Part shown: piece by piece, positions 47,954 through 61,984 of the stretch
How the letters are laid out: each line of letters opens with the position of its first letter
How positions within the stretch are numbered: position 1 is the first letter of the stretch
Assembly: GCF_020921035.1 (NCBI RefSeq)
Contig: NC_063150.1
Span: 34,829,826-34,893,825, forward strand
Direction of reading: 5' to 3'
Source: Rhodamnia argentea
Lineage: Eukaryota; Streptophyta; Magnoliopsida; Myrtales; Myrtaceae
Length of the DNA: 64,000 bases
Notes under the pieces: model-generated
What the model was told of the DNA's origin: nothing
Seen by the model: only the letters and a program-made list of their open reading frames with translations
The model's database searches: none
Made by a program: the position numbers and the translations under genes

Positions 47954-49322
47954 GGGCTAGTGAAGATGAAGACTCCGATAATGCAAATAATGGAATGTTC
48001 CGTTTGCCAGTTTAGAACACTATCAAAAGGACCAGGTTCTTTCTTTTTTCTCCGTGGATGGAGAATCTCTTGAAACATTTTTTTTTCAAATCATTCGATT
48101 ATTTATATTGTGATCCTAAATTCGTAGAAAATATTTAAAATTGACCCGCGCGTGTCGAGATGCGGGACTCGCGTAGCTAGCATGTCCCGAGCACCGGCCA
48201 CGTGTCGGACATCCGACACCTGTTGACCATATGTCGGGGCGCTTGTCGGACACGTGCCGGCGTCCGACAAGCGTCCAACACAACACGGAGGCCTCAGAAA
48301 ATGTTGGTGCTTCCCCGGCCCTTACCCTCCATCGATTAACTCAAATAACAATAAAACACATTATACATACATATACATATACATGTACATATATATTAGA
48401 TCGCAATAGAAATAGATAATTCCGAGGGCAATTGGGAACGCATGTGACACGAACAATAAACAAGATTCAATAACAACAACAATAATAATAATAATAATAA
48501 TAAAAAGTATAATATAAGATCCTGAAATTTAGATTTGCGGCGGCTCACCATCCACCCTCTAATCCCGCCACCAATCACTCCCTCCATTTATGACAATTTT
48601 TCAACTCTTTTTTTTTTTTTTTCAAAACTCCCTTTATCACCGAATAATAATTAAAAAAAAATCATTAAGATATAATTCTAAACTCCGGAAAGCAGGCGGT
48701 CTTGAAACCGGAGCTCATCGAAACAAACACACGACAAACAAAAAAATATGAAATCTTCTTCGAGCCATTCGCCGCCGTTGCACCACCACCACCATCGCCA
48801 CCATCTTCCTTTCCTCCTCGAGATGACAACATAAACCAGATTTTAACTCGTCATTGAGTCGCTTAATGTAGATTTCCTACGCCCTGATTCGCATGCTCCG
48901 ATTCTTGGTCCAACGCAAGAACAGCAGTTTTTTACGAGGAGAAGACATCATCGGAAACAACGAAAGAAACCATTTTTTTTTTTTCTCTTTTGTCTGCAGT
49001 AGTGCAGTGACGATGTTCAGGCAGTTTTGAGATGGGGAGGAAGAATGAGATTGGATTCAAGCCAAGATGCTATCATTTACAGATGAAAAGTAGAAAGTAA
49101 AAAGAGAAAAGAGAAGAAGTGAAAAATTATATCCGTGTGACGTTCGTCTTTTTTTCTTTGGTGGGGGGGAGGGGAAACGATATGCATGGGGATTGCATCA
49201 CATTCCTCAGCTACGTCCCTCGTCCGATCATCTTGTTCATAACATGCGTAACAATCCCTACACTCCTTTTTCTTGATTCTAGGGAATTGGGTATTGATGA
49301 TTATGGATCCTATGATCAGCTT
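47954..49322. other. Intergenic DNA with TGTCGGAC-type repeat debris
   Basis: The segment at 48140-48310 is rich in GTGTCGGAC/GTCCGACA words like those inside the hAT-type MITE at 45613. A short AAT microsatellite lies at 48475-48504. The part next to 49323 should hold the 3' UTR of the VQ gene. No other gene is seen. Confidence 0.4.
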
Positions 49323-50756
49323 CTAATCCGACGAGCAAATCCACGACTCGACCATACCTTCGCTCCTCGCGCCGATGGCCGCAGCCTCCGGGCCTCTATC
49401 TCCGTGGAAACGATCCGGCGCCGAGGGGTTGTTGTCGCTGCCCGAGTAGGTAAAGACCCTCCCGTTTGTCGCCCTCCGGGGATGATCTTCGTCGTCGCCA
49501 TAATTGCCAGTAATGCCGCCTCCAAGAGAGCTCAACAATCCTTGATGGTGATTGCCGCCGTCGCCAGCTCCTCTGTCGTTCCAGTTCGTCGCTGCGGCAG
49601 TCGTGTCGTTGTTCTCCGTCTCGGCGGAAGGCGGCCGCACGAAGTCCTCCAAGGCCCCTATTCGGAGATTCGAATGAGGGTGATGATCGGCGGCCGCGCC
49701 GTCGATTGCAGAGGGTCCGGGCAGGTTGGGGTACTTGAGAGAGGCTTGGAAGAGGGAGTTTCCGAAATCAAGAATCGGGTTCTGAGCGTTCATGTTGATG
49801 AGCAGGTTCTGTGGATGCTTCAAGAGGCCAAATGGCAATGGAGGAGCTGCATTAGTAGCAGTGCTAGTGTTGGTCGTCGCCGAAGTGTTACCGGAAGGGA
49901 CGTTTTCATTGTTGGTGGTGTTGGTGTTACTAGTTGTCGCCGCCGGAGAAGACGAAGCTAAGGCGTCGAGCATCGCCGAAGGACCCAGAAACGACGGGGT
50001 CGACGAAGAGGTCGGAGGAGGGTGATGGAACCGCTGGGCGAACGGCCTCAGGAGATACGGTGGTGGCGGTGACGAGGACGTGTCGAGGTGGCCCGATCGC
50101 AGTGTGGTCCCGAAGAGATCGAGACGGCTCCTCTGGAACGGCGACGCGGCGAAAGGCGGCGCCGGGATCCCGGTGAACTCCTGGACCATTGCCCGGAAGT
50201 TGGTTGTGTCGGTCGTCAGCACCGTCGTCGGCGCCCTCCTCGACGCCCTCGATCTCTTCTTGGGATTCCGCGCAGGGGGGGCGTTGGCGTTCCCGGCGTT
50301 GTTGCCGTCGTCGGCGGCCGACGAAGCCGTGGCCTGACCTTGCACCGGCTTCGAGCCCTCCTGAGCCAGAGGGAATTGGACCGGAGCCACGCCGCCACCG
50401 GGCGGCGGTCCTCTGCCGAATCCCAGAAAAGGCGACTGCTGCGACGGGAGGCCGAGATCGGTGCAGCTGGGGTCGGGTCTCGGGCTCCTGGGCCAGGCGG
50501 CGTCCAAGTTCAGCAGCGGGCTCGCGGGCGGGGCCGACCGGGTCAACGGGTCGAAGTAGTTGGACAGCACGGAAGAGGGGTCGAACATCAGTTGCTGGTG
50601 GTGCAGCGATGGCGTTGGTGGTGGTGGTGGTGGTGGTGGGCGGAAGAGGGCGGCGGCGGCGTTGAAGAGGGAGGAGATGTCGGCGCGTGAGGGGTACGGC
50701 TCGTCGTCGCCGCCGCCCGAGGACTGCGAGCTCGCGCTACTGTTCCCAGAATCCAT
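49323..50756 (-). CDS. VQ motif-containing protein, single exon (477 aa)
   Basis: VQ proteins are plant regulators that bind WRKY factors and MAP-kinase cascades in the nucleus. The single-exon frame has 477 codons. The VQ motif FRAMVQEFTG lies near residues 187-196 (consensus FxxxVQxxTG). A basic patch KKRSRASRR at about 166-174 looks like a nuclear signal. The N-terminus is Ser/Gly- and Pro-rich, and a long Asn/Thr-rich region follows near residue 280. The C-terminus ends MVESWICSSD, a tail I associate with one VQ subgroup. GC content is high, as usual for plant VQ genes. Several plus-strand frames overlapping it (for example 49119-49961) are shadows. Placement near the SDH2-3 gene at 62 kb suggests orthology to Arabidopsis At5g65170 or its paralogue, which is an inference. 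Confidence 0.9.
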   Translation of the reverse strand: MDSGNSSASSQSSGGGDDEPYPSRADISSLFNAAAALFRPPPPPPPPTPSLHHQQLMFDPSSVLSNYFDPLTRSAPPASPLLNLDAAWPRSPRPDPSCTDLGLPSQQSPFLGFGRGPPPGGGVAPVQFPLAQEGSKPVQGQATASSAADDGNNAGNANAPPARNPKKRSRASRRAPTTVLTTDTTNFRAMVQEFTGIPAPPFAASPFQRSRLDLFGTTLRSGHLDTSSSPPPPYLLRPFAQRFHHPPPTSSSTPSFLGPSAMLDALASSSPAATTSNTNTTNNENVPSGNTSATTNTSTATNAAPPLPFGLLKHPQNLLINMNAQNPILDFGNSLFQASLKYPNLPGPSAIDGAAADHHPHSNLRIGALEDFVRPPSAETENNDTTAAATNWNDRGAGDGGNHHQGLLSSLGGGITGNYGDDEDHPRRATNGRVFTYSGSDNNPSAPDRFHGDRGPEAAAIGARSEGMVESWICSSD

Positions 50757-51649
50757 GACCAGAGAGGGATAGAGAGGGAGATTGGAGTTTGGTGGTGTTG
50801 GCGAAGTGTTTCAGAGGGGCATGATGATGATACTTAGGGAGGGAGCTACAAAAGGGAAGCCAAAAAGCATGCGGGAGGCAGGCAATAAATGCAGAGATTG
50901 ATCTCTTCCTGGAAAGTGAAGCCCGAGAGAAAATAGTACCTCCTCCTTCCTCCTCCTCCTCCTATGCTACCATGAAAACTTCAAAAAGAAAGAGAGAGAA
51001 GCTCCAAAGTCTCTGATCTGATCTGCAAAAAAAGAAGAAAAGGGGAGGAAGAAGGGAATAAACAACTGCTCACCTCCACAGGAGGACCCTGGGAATCGAT
51101 GGCGGTGCACGGAGGTCGTGGCGAGAGAAAGACTCGATCTTTTTTCTCCCCTCTCCTCTCCTTGTTGGTCTCTTTCTGGAGGAGAAAGAGAGCTGTCTGG
51201 TTCTCCTATGGAGACCAAGTATGTCGAGAAGAAGAAGAAGAAGAAGATCTTCAAAAGCCCAAGAGCCTTTCTCTTCTCTTCTGCTTCTGCTTCTGCTTCT
51301 TCTTTTGCCTTCGGCTCACTGTTACACTCAAAAAGATCGGTGCGGGTCATTCATGAGAGAGAGAGAGAGGAGGGGGGGTTGTTACTGGTGGTGGTGAATG
51401 CCGAATGGTGATAGGCGGAGGGCAGAATGGTCATAAAATTTGGGCGTGAAGAGAAAAATGGCTCTCTTTGTTTTTTTTTTTTTTAATGGGCCAGGAGATG
51501 TTAGAATCACGCGAGTTCCACAGACGAGTCCGTGCTACTCGCTTTGCTAGAAACGATATTTTCTTTTCTTTTTCTTTTTCTTTTTCTTTTTTTCTTTTTT
51601 GGGAGGGGGTTATTTTCTTCTTTTTAATTCCTTAAATAAACTGAGAAAT

Positions 51650-51650
51650 A

Positions 51651-51691
<41 letters not shown>
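51650..51691. repeat. AAT microsatellite
   Basis: A continuous run of about 14 AAT units. Confidence 0.9.
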
Positions 51692-51692
<1 letters not shown>

Positions 51693-52431
51693 GAAAAGGA
51701 ATAATGAGGTGAGGAGGGAAGCGACCAAAAATTGGGAAGATGGGTTGTTGTTGAATGGCATTTTGGAAAAGACAACAACCATCCATCGCTAGCATCGCTT
51801 TTGCCTTTTGGGAGGGAGAGTCCCCCCCTCTCCCAAAAACACAAAAAAAAAAAAAAGGACATTTCAATATTTAAAATATGGGGTCTTAAAAAGAAATTGC
51901 CCCCATAAATGATGGGAACAGCTAAAATAAAAATAAATAAAATAAAGAACAAATTTACGACAGCATGACCTCATCCAAGTGACGGCCCCGTTCGATCAGA
52001 GCTATCTAAAATGCAAAAAGACTGACAATCTTTCTTTCTTCCTTTTTCTTTTTCTTTTTCTTTTTCTTTTTCATTTTCATTTTTTTTGTCTTCATTATCG
52101 AACTTCGGACAATAAAGGAAAAATAGCACGTGAATTAACATTTCAATATCTATATATTGCCGATAAAATCATTAAATATTAAATTACGTCTTTATCTGAC
52201 GGTTTGAGATTTTAGAACAATTGACAACGGTCTTACAAATCCCACATGGAATCGGAGCGGAACGCCTTGAGTTAATCCAAATTGCGTGCGTCCATTGTAA
52301 AACTTAAATTTGGAGCTACAAATTAAATGTAGAAATCTGTGTAAAATGACTTATGCGACTTTTCTTATCTTTTTCTTTTCACTCGTAATTATTTTATAAT
52401 GTATTGATATACTTATTATCTACTCGCTCCC

Positions 52432-52436
<5 letters not shown>

Positions 52437-52467
<31 letters not shown>
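52437..52467. repeat. AT dinucleotide microsatellite
   Basis: A continuous AT run of about 15 units with poly-A 15 bp downstream. Confidence 0.9.
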
Positions 52468-52471
<4 letters not shown>

Positions 52472-54689
52472 GCAGGAATTTTGAAAAAAAAAAAAAACAG
52501 GAAAAGGAAGCTCAAATTTTCGACCGGGTCCAGCCCCGAAGATAAGATACAATCTGGAAAGCGTGAAATCTCCACCCCATCCGGAGTTATGATTAAGAAA
52601 CCTCAGAGAATCTTTGAGATGGCTGCATATTCGCCAAAAAAAACATAAAAAAAAAAAAAAAAAATAAAAAAGAAAACAATAATTATCGAATTATAGAAAA
52701 AAAAAAGGATTATCTGGATGAATTTTGTTTTGATTTGACGCAGAAAATGCGATGGATCGATGGATGGATGATAGATCAGCTCAACCACATCTAAATTCGC
52801 TACACCCATCAAAACCCCGTAGACGACTTAGAGTCAAAACACGTTTTTATTAATGATTCATTAATAGATAACATAATGTAATTTTTTTTGTTTAATTAAA
52901 AGGGGGGAGGGATGCTTAACTTAGCAAACATGTTTATTTAATGACAAGTAAATAAATGATGTTTGAATGCTCTTCCTGCGACAGTGACGTCTTCCTGTGC
53001 CTCCGGTCCGAATTCCCTCCTACACGACCAAACCCTAACTCCGAAACCCAAGTCCGCACGTCTTCCGTGTCCGCACGTTAGCGCCACTTTTAATGCAAAT
53101 GGCTGTGTTTTCTTCGCCCTTCTTTAGTTTAGTTTTTTTTTTTATTAACATAATCGGGAGTTGGAAACCGTTTGTTTCGCGAAAAATGAGCGATCCCAAA
53201 AATATTTTTGCCTGCCGCGAGTGTATTAGCAACCGAGTGCTTAAGCATACGTTAATTTTGGTGCGTCAGCTCAGCTTGTGTCGGCGATTGGACGAGGCGA
53301 AATATCGACACCAAGAGTTAGATCGTGAACGACGAATTTTTTAGCGATGATGTTGGAGATACCACCGCCACGGTACCGCACGGGTAGCGACGATTCTTTG
53401 TGGTAAGTTGGGTTTCAAAGGTAAAAAGAAGTCCTTGATTCTATAAGATATTCGCCGATGATTTTTTTTTTTTTTTTTTTTATATTTTATTACAATGTAA
53501 ATTTAATTTATTTTATAATTTATAATTTTTTATATTTTTTTTTTTATTATTTTAAAAATTATTATTAAAAATGAATTGGGCAAGAAGAAATTACCGTGGT
53601 GCATGTCCGGCGGTAAGGAAACGTTGTCGTGCGAAATATACAGATACCTCTTCTCGAATATCATATAACATATAAGGTCTGTCGCCTGAAATGTATAAAG
53701 ACCAAAATCCACATTAACGTGCATCCCCGTCAGAACGCAAGAAATCAAACAAACATCGATTATATTGACTCACGAAGTGGGAGCCCCTTGGACACGCCCG
53801 GCCTATTATATACACCACACAAGAATTTAACTTTGGATACCATGGCAAGAATGATTTTCATTTGCGTTGACTACCGGTTGACTTTGAAGAAACGAGCTCC
53901 TCCGTTGAATGTCATAAGTTCATAACCGAGCGTGGCCACTTACGATCCTTTTGTTCGTGATAATGTTCTTTTATCGTTGTTGTTATTATTTCTGGATGAT
54001 GTTGAACTTAGGGTTTCCTTGTTTGTTTTACCGAAGAAACCAGAGCAAATAAGCCAGCCTGGTTAATAAAAAAATTTAAGATGTTGGCTAATATTTTCTT
54101 AATTGTTACTTTAGGGGGTTTTAGCGGTCTAAATTGGAATAGTTTTTAAAAAAAAATGCTCGGAAATTAAGATAAATCGGCAGCTCTTTCCATTATACAA
54201 GCAAGTTCGGCGAAAAGGGGAGAAAAGCTTTCCCTTGATTCCATTGATAATGAGTGGGACCAAATAATTCCCGTATTATTCGTGCATGTTCGATAAATTT
54301 CTCGTGGTTATTAATACGTGAATTAGGAGATCTAATTACAGAATAACTGTTTAATCACAGGGATCCAAAAAGGCCCCACAAAAAAAAAAAAAAGGAATAG
54401 ACAATCATAGCCAAATTAGCAATTATTTGCAGCTATAATTAATTGCACTTAGCTTCATTATTTATGTCGTAAAATAAAATCAAAAAGTGACTATACACCC
54501 ACGTGTTATTCCAAGCTCTCAAATCAAAAACCTAATTATGTCTTATTATGGTTGCTTGCACCAGAAAAACTGTATGCAGCCACTATCTCAATCACCCAAC
54601 TACCATATTTCTTTTGCTATCTTGACACGAGCGTCAATAGGACCACCCCTCACTTTCATAATCACTATCTACTCCACTAAAAAATTTCC

Positions 54690-55215
54690 GAGTTAATACT
54701 ACAGAAAATCCCAAATCGGTGCATGTTTATGATAAATTTATCTTAAATTATATTTTTTAACAACAAAAAAATCTCAAACTGATACACTTATAACAATTTT
54801 ACCCTAAACTGGTATATCCGTGATAAATTTACCCTTCGTTAGTTTTCGTTAAATCTAAACGTTAAAGTGCTAAGTTGTATGACACATTGCAATTGACTGA
54901 GTGTACCGGTTATGGGATTTTTACCCTCTGTTTGCCACATGTGTATCGGTTTGGAATTTTTCGCCGTATTAATTCAATTTAACGAAGGGTAAATCTGTCA
55001 TAGGTGTATCAGTTTGGGATTTTTCAAGGTAAAAAAAAATAGTCCAGGACAAATCTGTCATAACTATACCAATTTTGGATTTTTGGTGATAAAAAAAATA
55101 GCTTGAGGTAAATTTGTCACAATTGTACCAGTTTGAGATTTTTCTTGATCAAAAAATAGTTTGTGGTAAATTTGTTACATATATACCAATTTGGGATTTT
55201 TCATGGTATTAACCC
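54690..55215. mobile_element. MULE-type MITE related to the 3257-4746 element (526 bp)
   Basis: A 10-bp direct repeat AAAAATTTCC flanks it (54680-54689 and 55216-55225). The left end starts GAGTTAATACTACAG and the right end in reverse starts GGGTTAATACCATG, the same terminal family as the element at 3257-4746. Almost the whole length is terminal inverted repeat made of TAAATTT/AAATTTA and CAAACTGGTA-type units, folding near 54900. There is no coding sequence. Confidence 0.72.
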
Positions 55216-58200
55216 AAAAATTTCCATTTATTTACCCATAATCTACCGTTTCGAATAATAATAAATCAAAGTTATATATCTTATAATTTACACGGTAATC
55301 TAGCTCTCGCTACATGGCAGCGTGCCCCCTAGGAAGAATTAATAGGCAATGACTAAATAGCCATGTCAAAGATTTTCCGAAAAAATTGATATGAAGGAAC
55401 CACATTGGAACTTCGCACAGGAATTTAAAACCAAATTGATAAAATTGAAAAGTTTAGAATTATCGGTATTCGTACAATAAGTTTAGATCCGGCTGGATAA
55501 TTTTCCCTTAAAAATGTTAGTCAACATTAATATAGGGGTCTATTGTTGAATTAGTGGCTATACAGCCACTAATATCAGCAGATAACAATACACACACTAA
55601 GTAGGACTTTAGGAATGTTTCAATTTTCTATAGATGAAGACGAATACTATATGCTTATTTTTTTTGAACTAGAGGACCCAGAATATATATAATTATATAT
55701 ACATAACTATAGGTATATATATATACATATATATACAATATTGACGACTAATTTCCACAAATAACAATCTATATTTCATCCATTTGACAATGGAGTAAAG
55801 ATCTCTCGTTTACATTGAAACAAAAGGGCCATTGGACATAGCCACGACTAATTAGAGTTACTTTTTTTTTTGTTTAACTTTATAGGTACATAGTGTCGTT
55901 ATCAAACTTTTAGATATCCATCTTCAACTACTTTCTTGTTCCGTTCCAAGATCAACAAATAGGACGATCAGGGTTTTTCCACGGTTACTCGCTAATCTTG
56001 TTTATTGAGCGGATGGACAACCGACACGAGGCCTTTTATGCATTCACGCACTCTTATGGGACCGCCTCGAAAAATAAATTTGCATGCATTGGATGTGTGT
56101 GAGCCCAAGATGCACAAGCCATCGGATGAATGGACCGATATCAGCTTACTTATCTTGCGCTCGCATGCACCGAGTGCAGGTTAGATCAGCTCATCATCAT
56201 GCGTTGTCGTGTTACACATGTCCTGTCATAATCTACAAAAGAGACGGATTATTGCTTGAAAAAAGAGAAGGAGAGATTATCGTCACCGTCCAACAACCAC
56301 GATGGTGGTGGGAGGAAGAGTGGCAGCGGCAGCCGGGGATTGCATATCAAACCCTAGCTAATCGAGCAATACAAATTTTACTTTGTGATTTTACTTGGTG
56401 TTTAAATTTCTATGCCATCTGAATTTCACTTTAGTTGGTATATTTAATTTTCGATACGGTCCTATTGAAATTCACCCTCGAGGTAAATTACTGTTTGGTG
56501 TATATGTATATTACTAGATCAATCTTATGGGGTGTGAATTTCACATGGACACAACATCCACGCAATCAAGTATATTCCCAAAATCAGAATTTCTTAGAAA
56601 CCACTAAAAAGAATATCTTTTTTGTTTTCTTTTACACCCTCTTTTTCTCTCGCTTTTATTTTTTTTTTCATGGGTGGTTTCTCTCTGGTTTTATTCTCTA
56701 CATCGGACAGCTAGATTCCTTGCTAAGAAAACAAAGGATGGATACGAAATGGGATTCAATTAATAGCTGTATATCACATCTCTACAAGCAAAAAAGATAG
56801 GGATCAATGGACGACAAGAACATTACACAAAAAGCAATTAGGCCTACGAATTGATGTTCTTTCCCCACAAATTTATGCCAAAAGCGAAAAACCGAGCGAC
56901 AAAAGAAAATGCCGAATCGAATAGATCGGATCGATTCGTAATACTCGCTTTCGCTTTGCAGACTTTTTCCTTCCCTTTTTTCGATCGCCATATTCGATTG
57001 AACAGACGAATTACCGGAAGATAAATCACGGTACGACTCGTCGTTATTCATGAAGTAAAAAAAAAAAAAAAAAAACCTCGGGCTAAACTATGTCGTACCA
57101 ACATGTGCGGTGCCAAAAATGAACATGAAACCTTCTTGATAGCTTCCGCTTTCATCATCAATTCGAACTGTTTCACGAAAGCAATCTTTACGATAAAAAA
57201 AAAATTAATAAATATTGTCTGATTTTTAACGGGGGTTAATGCGGAATAAAGCTAATAATACATTAGCTGAATTTTCACTATCAATCCTCACCTAACTCCC
57301 CACGAGTAAATACAAAACTTTGTACCTTTTGTCCACGTATATGATTAGACACCACTAAGCCTTTTCGAATTTTTGTTTCCCTTTTTTTTTTCCTCCTTCT
57401 TTTTGACTTTTCTCTATGCCATATGTTGCGGGCTTCCGAACTTTAAAAAAATATTTTTCGAGCCTCCCATATGTCAAAAGCTTTAGCCCCGTTTTGGCGT
57501 CGAAGTCGAGATTAATCTAGAGAAAGATTTGCTTGGATTGCTTTAGTCCCACGATATTCTCCAATCACGAGTAGGATCGCGTCCCACATAGGCAAATAGG
57601 CAATTCAGTGTGGCTTTGCTCCAATTACAAAACCTTTTTATTCCGGGAAATTTTAAATTCGCTAAAGCTACGTTTGTTTCGTTAAAAAGAAAAATAAACG
57701 ATTTAAAAATATTCTTTTAAAAAATATCCGCTTTTATCGATTACAAAAAATGAATACGTGAAAAATATTTTTATCACACACGAAGATTGTTGCTATTAAC
57801 AATGAGAGCATTTATTCTTATTGTTATTTCAAGTGATACGAGCAATCATTTTTGAAAAATTTTTTTCAGAGCATCCCTTTTTCGGAAAATTATTGTTTCA
57901 AAGATTTGTAGCCAATATTTTGGGATAAGAACAATAGGAGTAACCTTTTTTTCGCTCATTTAAGTTATATATGGGAGTAAAATCGATTATTTGAGTGTCA
58001 TTTCTGACAAATCATCCTATGTGATTTTTTTCAATTTTGTTTTTCTTTTTTTCTTTTTTTTTAATCATCCTACGTGCCTGGCGAGGTATGATCTCGCTCG
58101 ATATTGCTCAAGTGTGCACTAACAAAAAGAGTTTCCTTTTCTAAGAAAGTGAAGGAAGAAAGCGAAACATCTCCCGATTGGGTCTCTACTATTGATAAGA

Positions 58201-61200
58201 CAATCGTACTTCCTTCACTTCAAAGAAAACTTAAGGCGTGAATCGGCAAGGTCGAGCCTCGCATGCCCACGCTTGCGGATGGTCACCGGCCATCATCGAA
58301 GCCTAAGACCGGTTGAGGAAAAAAAAAAAGAAAAGGAAAAGAATGAGGAACTAAAAGAAAATACAATAAAAACATTAAAAAAGTTATCCAAAAATAAAAT
58401 GTTAGATAAAATTCGAGATGAACAATTCCGAAAAGTGTTTTCACATCTTAAGATTGGGAAATTCACTTTCTTGATTTTATGCATGAATCTTTTCGTCGAT
58501 CGAAAAGTGTTTTTGGTCGACTTGTCATTTTAGGCCAAAAATTCGAAAGACAAATTATCGGAAAATACTTTCAATCAAATAAATGAACTCTTAATGTAAT
58601 TTGCAAAGAATAATGTAATATCTATGGGTTTTTAAAGCTAACATGTCTATAATCATTATTTCGACGAGAAAGCCGATTGGTAATTTATTAATATAAAGAA
58701 AGAAAACATACGTGGAGAGCAACACTATTACTACCCTATGCTCTATCTATGCTCGCCTGGTTTTTGGACATGGGCTTTGATGAGGAGACAAGAGGACTCC
58801 ATGTTTGAAAAGTGATGCTGACATCCCTCCCACTTCCTTTTTCTTCGATAGATAACAGTCCAACCACGGCTGAGACCGAGAGAAAACTTGACACGTGGGA
58901 GCTTCCCTCCAAAGCCGCCGACGTCGCTCGCCGAAGGTCTCCGGGGCCCGACGGCTCACGGGCTCGATCAAGGCCGGTCCTATCGCAAGGGCAAAATGGA
59001 CAAGTCTGAACCCGCAATTTCTTTCCCGAGCTCATCCCGTCTATATTCATTAAAATATGATCATTTTACATTCGGAATTTAGTAACTATTTTGATCAAGC
59101 TAATCCTATCTTAGATTCCTCATTCATCAAGTTTGTCACCCGCTAATAAGTTTCACTTTTTAATCCACAAAAAGGTATATGAAATGGATATAATCTCAGT
59201 TATCTATCGCTTTATAATAACTCGGCCTTAACGAGTCAATTTGTTATCATCGTCCCGACCCGATTTCACTTATATGAATGTCTCGTGTTCGCCTGTAAAC
59301 TAATTGAGATTATCGAATCTCAAAGGGGAGAAACAAATTATGTATCTGTAGTGTTGTGATTTATAACAAATTGAAACGATTTTCATACAACGGTATTATA
59401 TATTGGTTACGTTGATATATCAATTCACAAATCGGAAAATCGAGGCGGGATCTTTGAAAAGTGGAACACTCTTAGAAATGCGTGCAATAAATTTAATAGT
59501 GATAAATCCAGAAATCGATAGCCACTAAGTTTTTTCCTCTTCTAAATTGTACTTGTGTTTATTTTTCGCCCTTTGGCAAGAGCTCAAAGTCTTCAGTCAA
59601 AATCGCTCAAAATCAGAGGGCTACAATAGGACGGGGTCAGCCGTCGGGCAGTGGTCCTAACGGATGGAGACTCGAGCGGGGTTGGGTGCGTGACGTGCGT
59701 CCAAACGTTTCCTGCCTTTGAATCTTGACTTGTGGACCGTTCGCGGCTCCCTCGGACGCTTCCGTCTCGAAATTATACCATATTTCAAGTATTCGAATTC
59801 TCTTCTTCATAAGCATTTGTGATCAAATTACAGCATAGAAAATTGTATAAAAAGTTTGAAATTTATCGTACAATAATCAATTTAGTTGTAAACTTTTTAA
59901 TTGTGTCAATTTAATCCTAAACCTTTTGACAATTTACCAATTTAGTCCTAAATCTTTTGACGATTTTCCAATTCAGCCTTTCTGATCAATTATTCAAATA
60001 ATAGTTTCAACTAATTTGGCAAATTATCAAAATATTTAAGATTAAATTGATACAATTGAGAGTTTTAAGATGGAATTAGCTATCAAGTTTAAAACCTTTG
60101 GATAATTATCTCAATCACGATGGATTGACTTTATGGTTGGTTGAAATTGATGCCTTGTAGTTCCTTGCCTCTGGCTCTCCCTCCAAAACAAAGACAAAAT
60201 CTGTATAGGTCTTCTATTCATTAAAAGTATTAAAAAGTTTTTTAAAAGAATCTACATGTTTATATAGTTGCATTTTATTCTTTGAAAAAGAATCTAGACT
60301 TCTAATTCCAAAAACGGGGTCATTATCAATTCTCAAATCTTAAAAAGGATGAAAATTGATCATCGGGTCATGATTCCATCTATGTTAAGGGAGAGGGAAT
60401 GTAGAGTCATTTGGATGAGAGGTACCTCGAGCGCTCAATCGGAGCTAAAGATCGTACAACATCAATGCAAAGTTCTTTGAGATGTACATCACGAGTGACA
60501 TTGCATTCGAATAAACCACGAGTCAATCCTATGACCGATAGATGGAAATACTAGTGACTATTTGGCACACGGTCTCCTTAACACTTTGACAATTTATATT
60601 TTTTTTGAAAGAAATGTCATTGCTTGGCCAAGTAAGTTTTAGAAATTTGGCTATACAAGTGTCATGTGTGCAAGGATAATCTTTGAATAAATGTCAAAAT
60701 TATCGAAGAACCTCATTATGCGCAAAATCATTATGGTTAGCATTGTCAACGGATTTGATTTATTTACATAAACTCCTTTTGTTTGATGAAAAGCTTTCTC
60801 GTTTTTATTATGCGGTGGGACGGGCATAGAGATCCAACTACCCGGAGCTCATAGAACACTTTGCACGCCCATAAACTGATTTAAGTACGGACTTTTAATT
60901 GGGGTAGGTGGCCTTGACCAATCAAATGTTCCGAGGTCATTTGGTGAAAAGTTTTCACACGGCATACCCCGAATAGTTGAGGATGCTCATCAACTATCCA
61001 ACAATTAAGGATGTAAAAAAAAAAAAAAATACCCGAATCGAATCGAACCGAACCGAACCGAAAATTTTGGATTTTTAGGGTTGGAATTTCATTTGGTTCG
61101 GGCAGCGAGTAAAGGGATTCGGGTTATATAAAGCAAAAACATATCTGGGGATTGACGTTGGTGTCAATGGTCTGCCTTCGCGACCTAAAGTATGGAGTCC

Positions 61201-61867
61201 AAATCTGGATCTGGACTCAACCAATCAATTGCTACCATCGACGTGTTTTGTCACCAGTGGCTCCGCTATTGTCGTCCCCCCTAAGGCTTTCTGTCATTTT
61301 GTCCACTTTTGTATATTTTAAGGTATTTTATTGTACACGGATGAGAAAATTTTATCTCACTTCTAGCATGGGAAAGTGATTCATAATATCATCCCAACTC
61401 ATTCGAGGTTTATCTCGGTCCATATCCGCCACTGAACACCAAATATAATAGCCTTCGTTCTTATCCGACTTGTCATCTGGGCGACCGAACACATCCTTAC
61501 CATGTACCATCACATAAAGAGTAAAAACTATTGTGAATTCTCGAAATATTGAGTTTGTTTAACGAAAAATGTATAATAAAAAAGAAATTAGTGAGCAGCA
61601 AAGGAATTGGCATCAAGTCACATCGGGAAATCAAGAAAGTTAGGTGCGATTTCTTTACACTAAATGTTATGAGAAGTTGATTGTATAATCATATAACGGT
61701 GTAATATCAACTGCGAGTGTTATGAATGGCAAAAAAATATATGACAATCATAATGGGATTCATCTTTAATCTTATGCCTAACATTTCACGATTATAGTGT
61801 CACATTTTTGTGCCGACGAGACCAGGCAGCGGGCTTTGGTTCATTTTGCTCATACCCCGTACTCAGA

Positions 61868-61886
61868 ACACGTTTCGGTCATGCAA
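61868..61886 (+). promoter_or_regulatory. RY-like CATGCA and ACGT core upstream of SDH2-3
   Basis: CATGCA at 61880-61885 and CACGTT at 61869-61874 lie about 130 bp before the start codon. RY and ACGT (ABRE) elements are the known binding sites of ABI3 and bZIP53 in the Arabidopsis SDH2-3 promoter. Short words occur by chance, so this is only suggestive. Confidence 0.35.
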
Positions 61887-61984
61887 AAACCAGGTGTTCT
61901 TTCGCCGCGCAAGAACACATCATCATCATCTCCATCGATCTGCACACCCGTGTTGCAGAATCCATCAGAAACCCAACACAGAGG

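Larger units (their letters stand above)
50757..54679. other. VQ 5' flank and gene-poor DNA with simple repeats
   Basis: The first several hundred bases should hold the VQ 5' UTR and promoter, with AG/GA-rich and CT-rich tracts (50950-51370). Microsatellites occur at 51650-51691 (AAT) and 52437-52467 (AT). Long poly-A/T tracts occur at 52630-52670 and 53464-53490. No gene is recognised. Confidence 0.4.

Noticed and set aside
49119-49961. 280-codon plus-strand open frame
   Set aside because: It is antisense to the VQ gene. The minus-strand frame carries the VQ motif and family tail, while this one has no recognisable domain and follows the GC-rich codons of the real gene.
50088-50690. 200-codon plus-strand Arg-rich frame
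   Set aside because: It is a shadow of the VQ coding strand in a GC-rich region.
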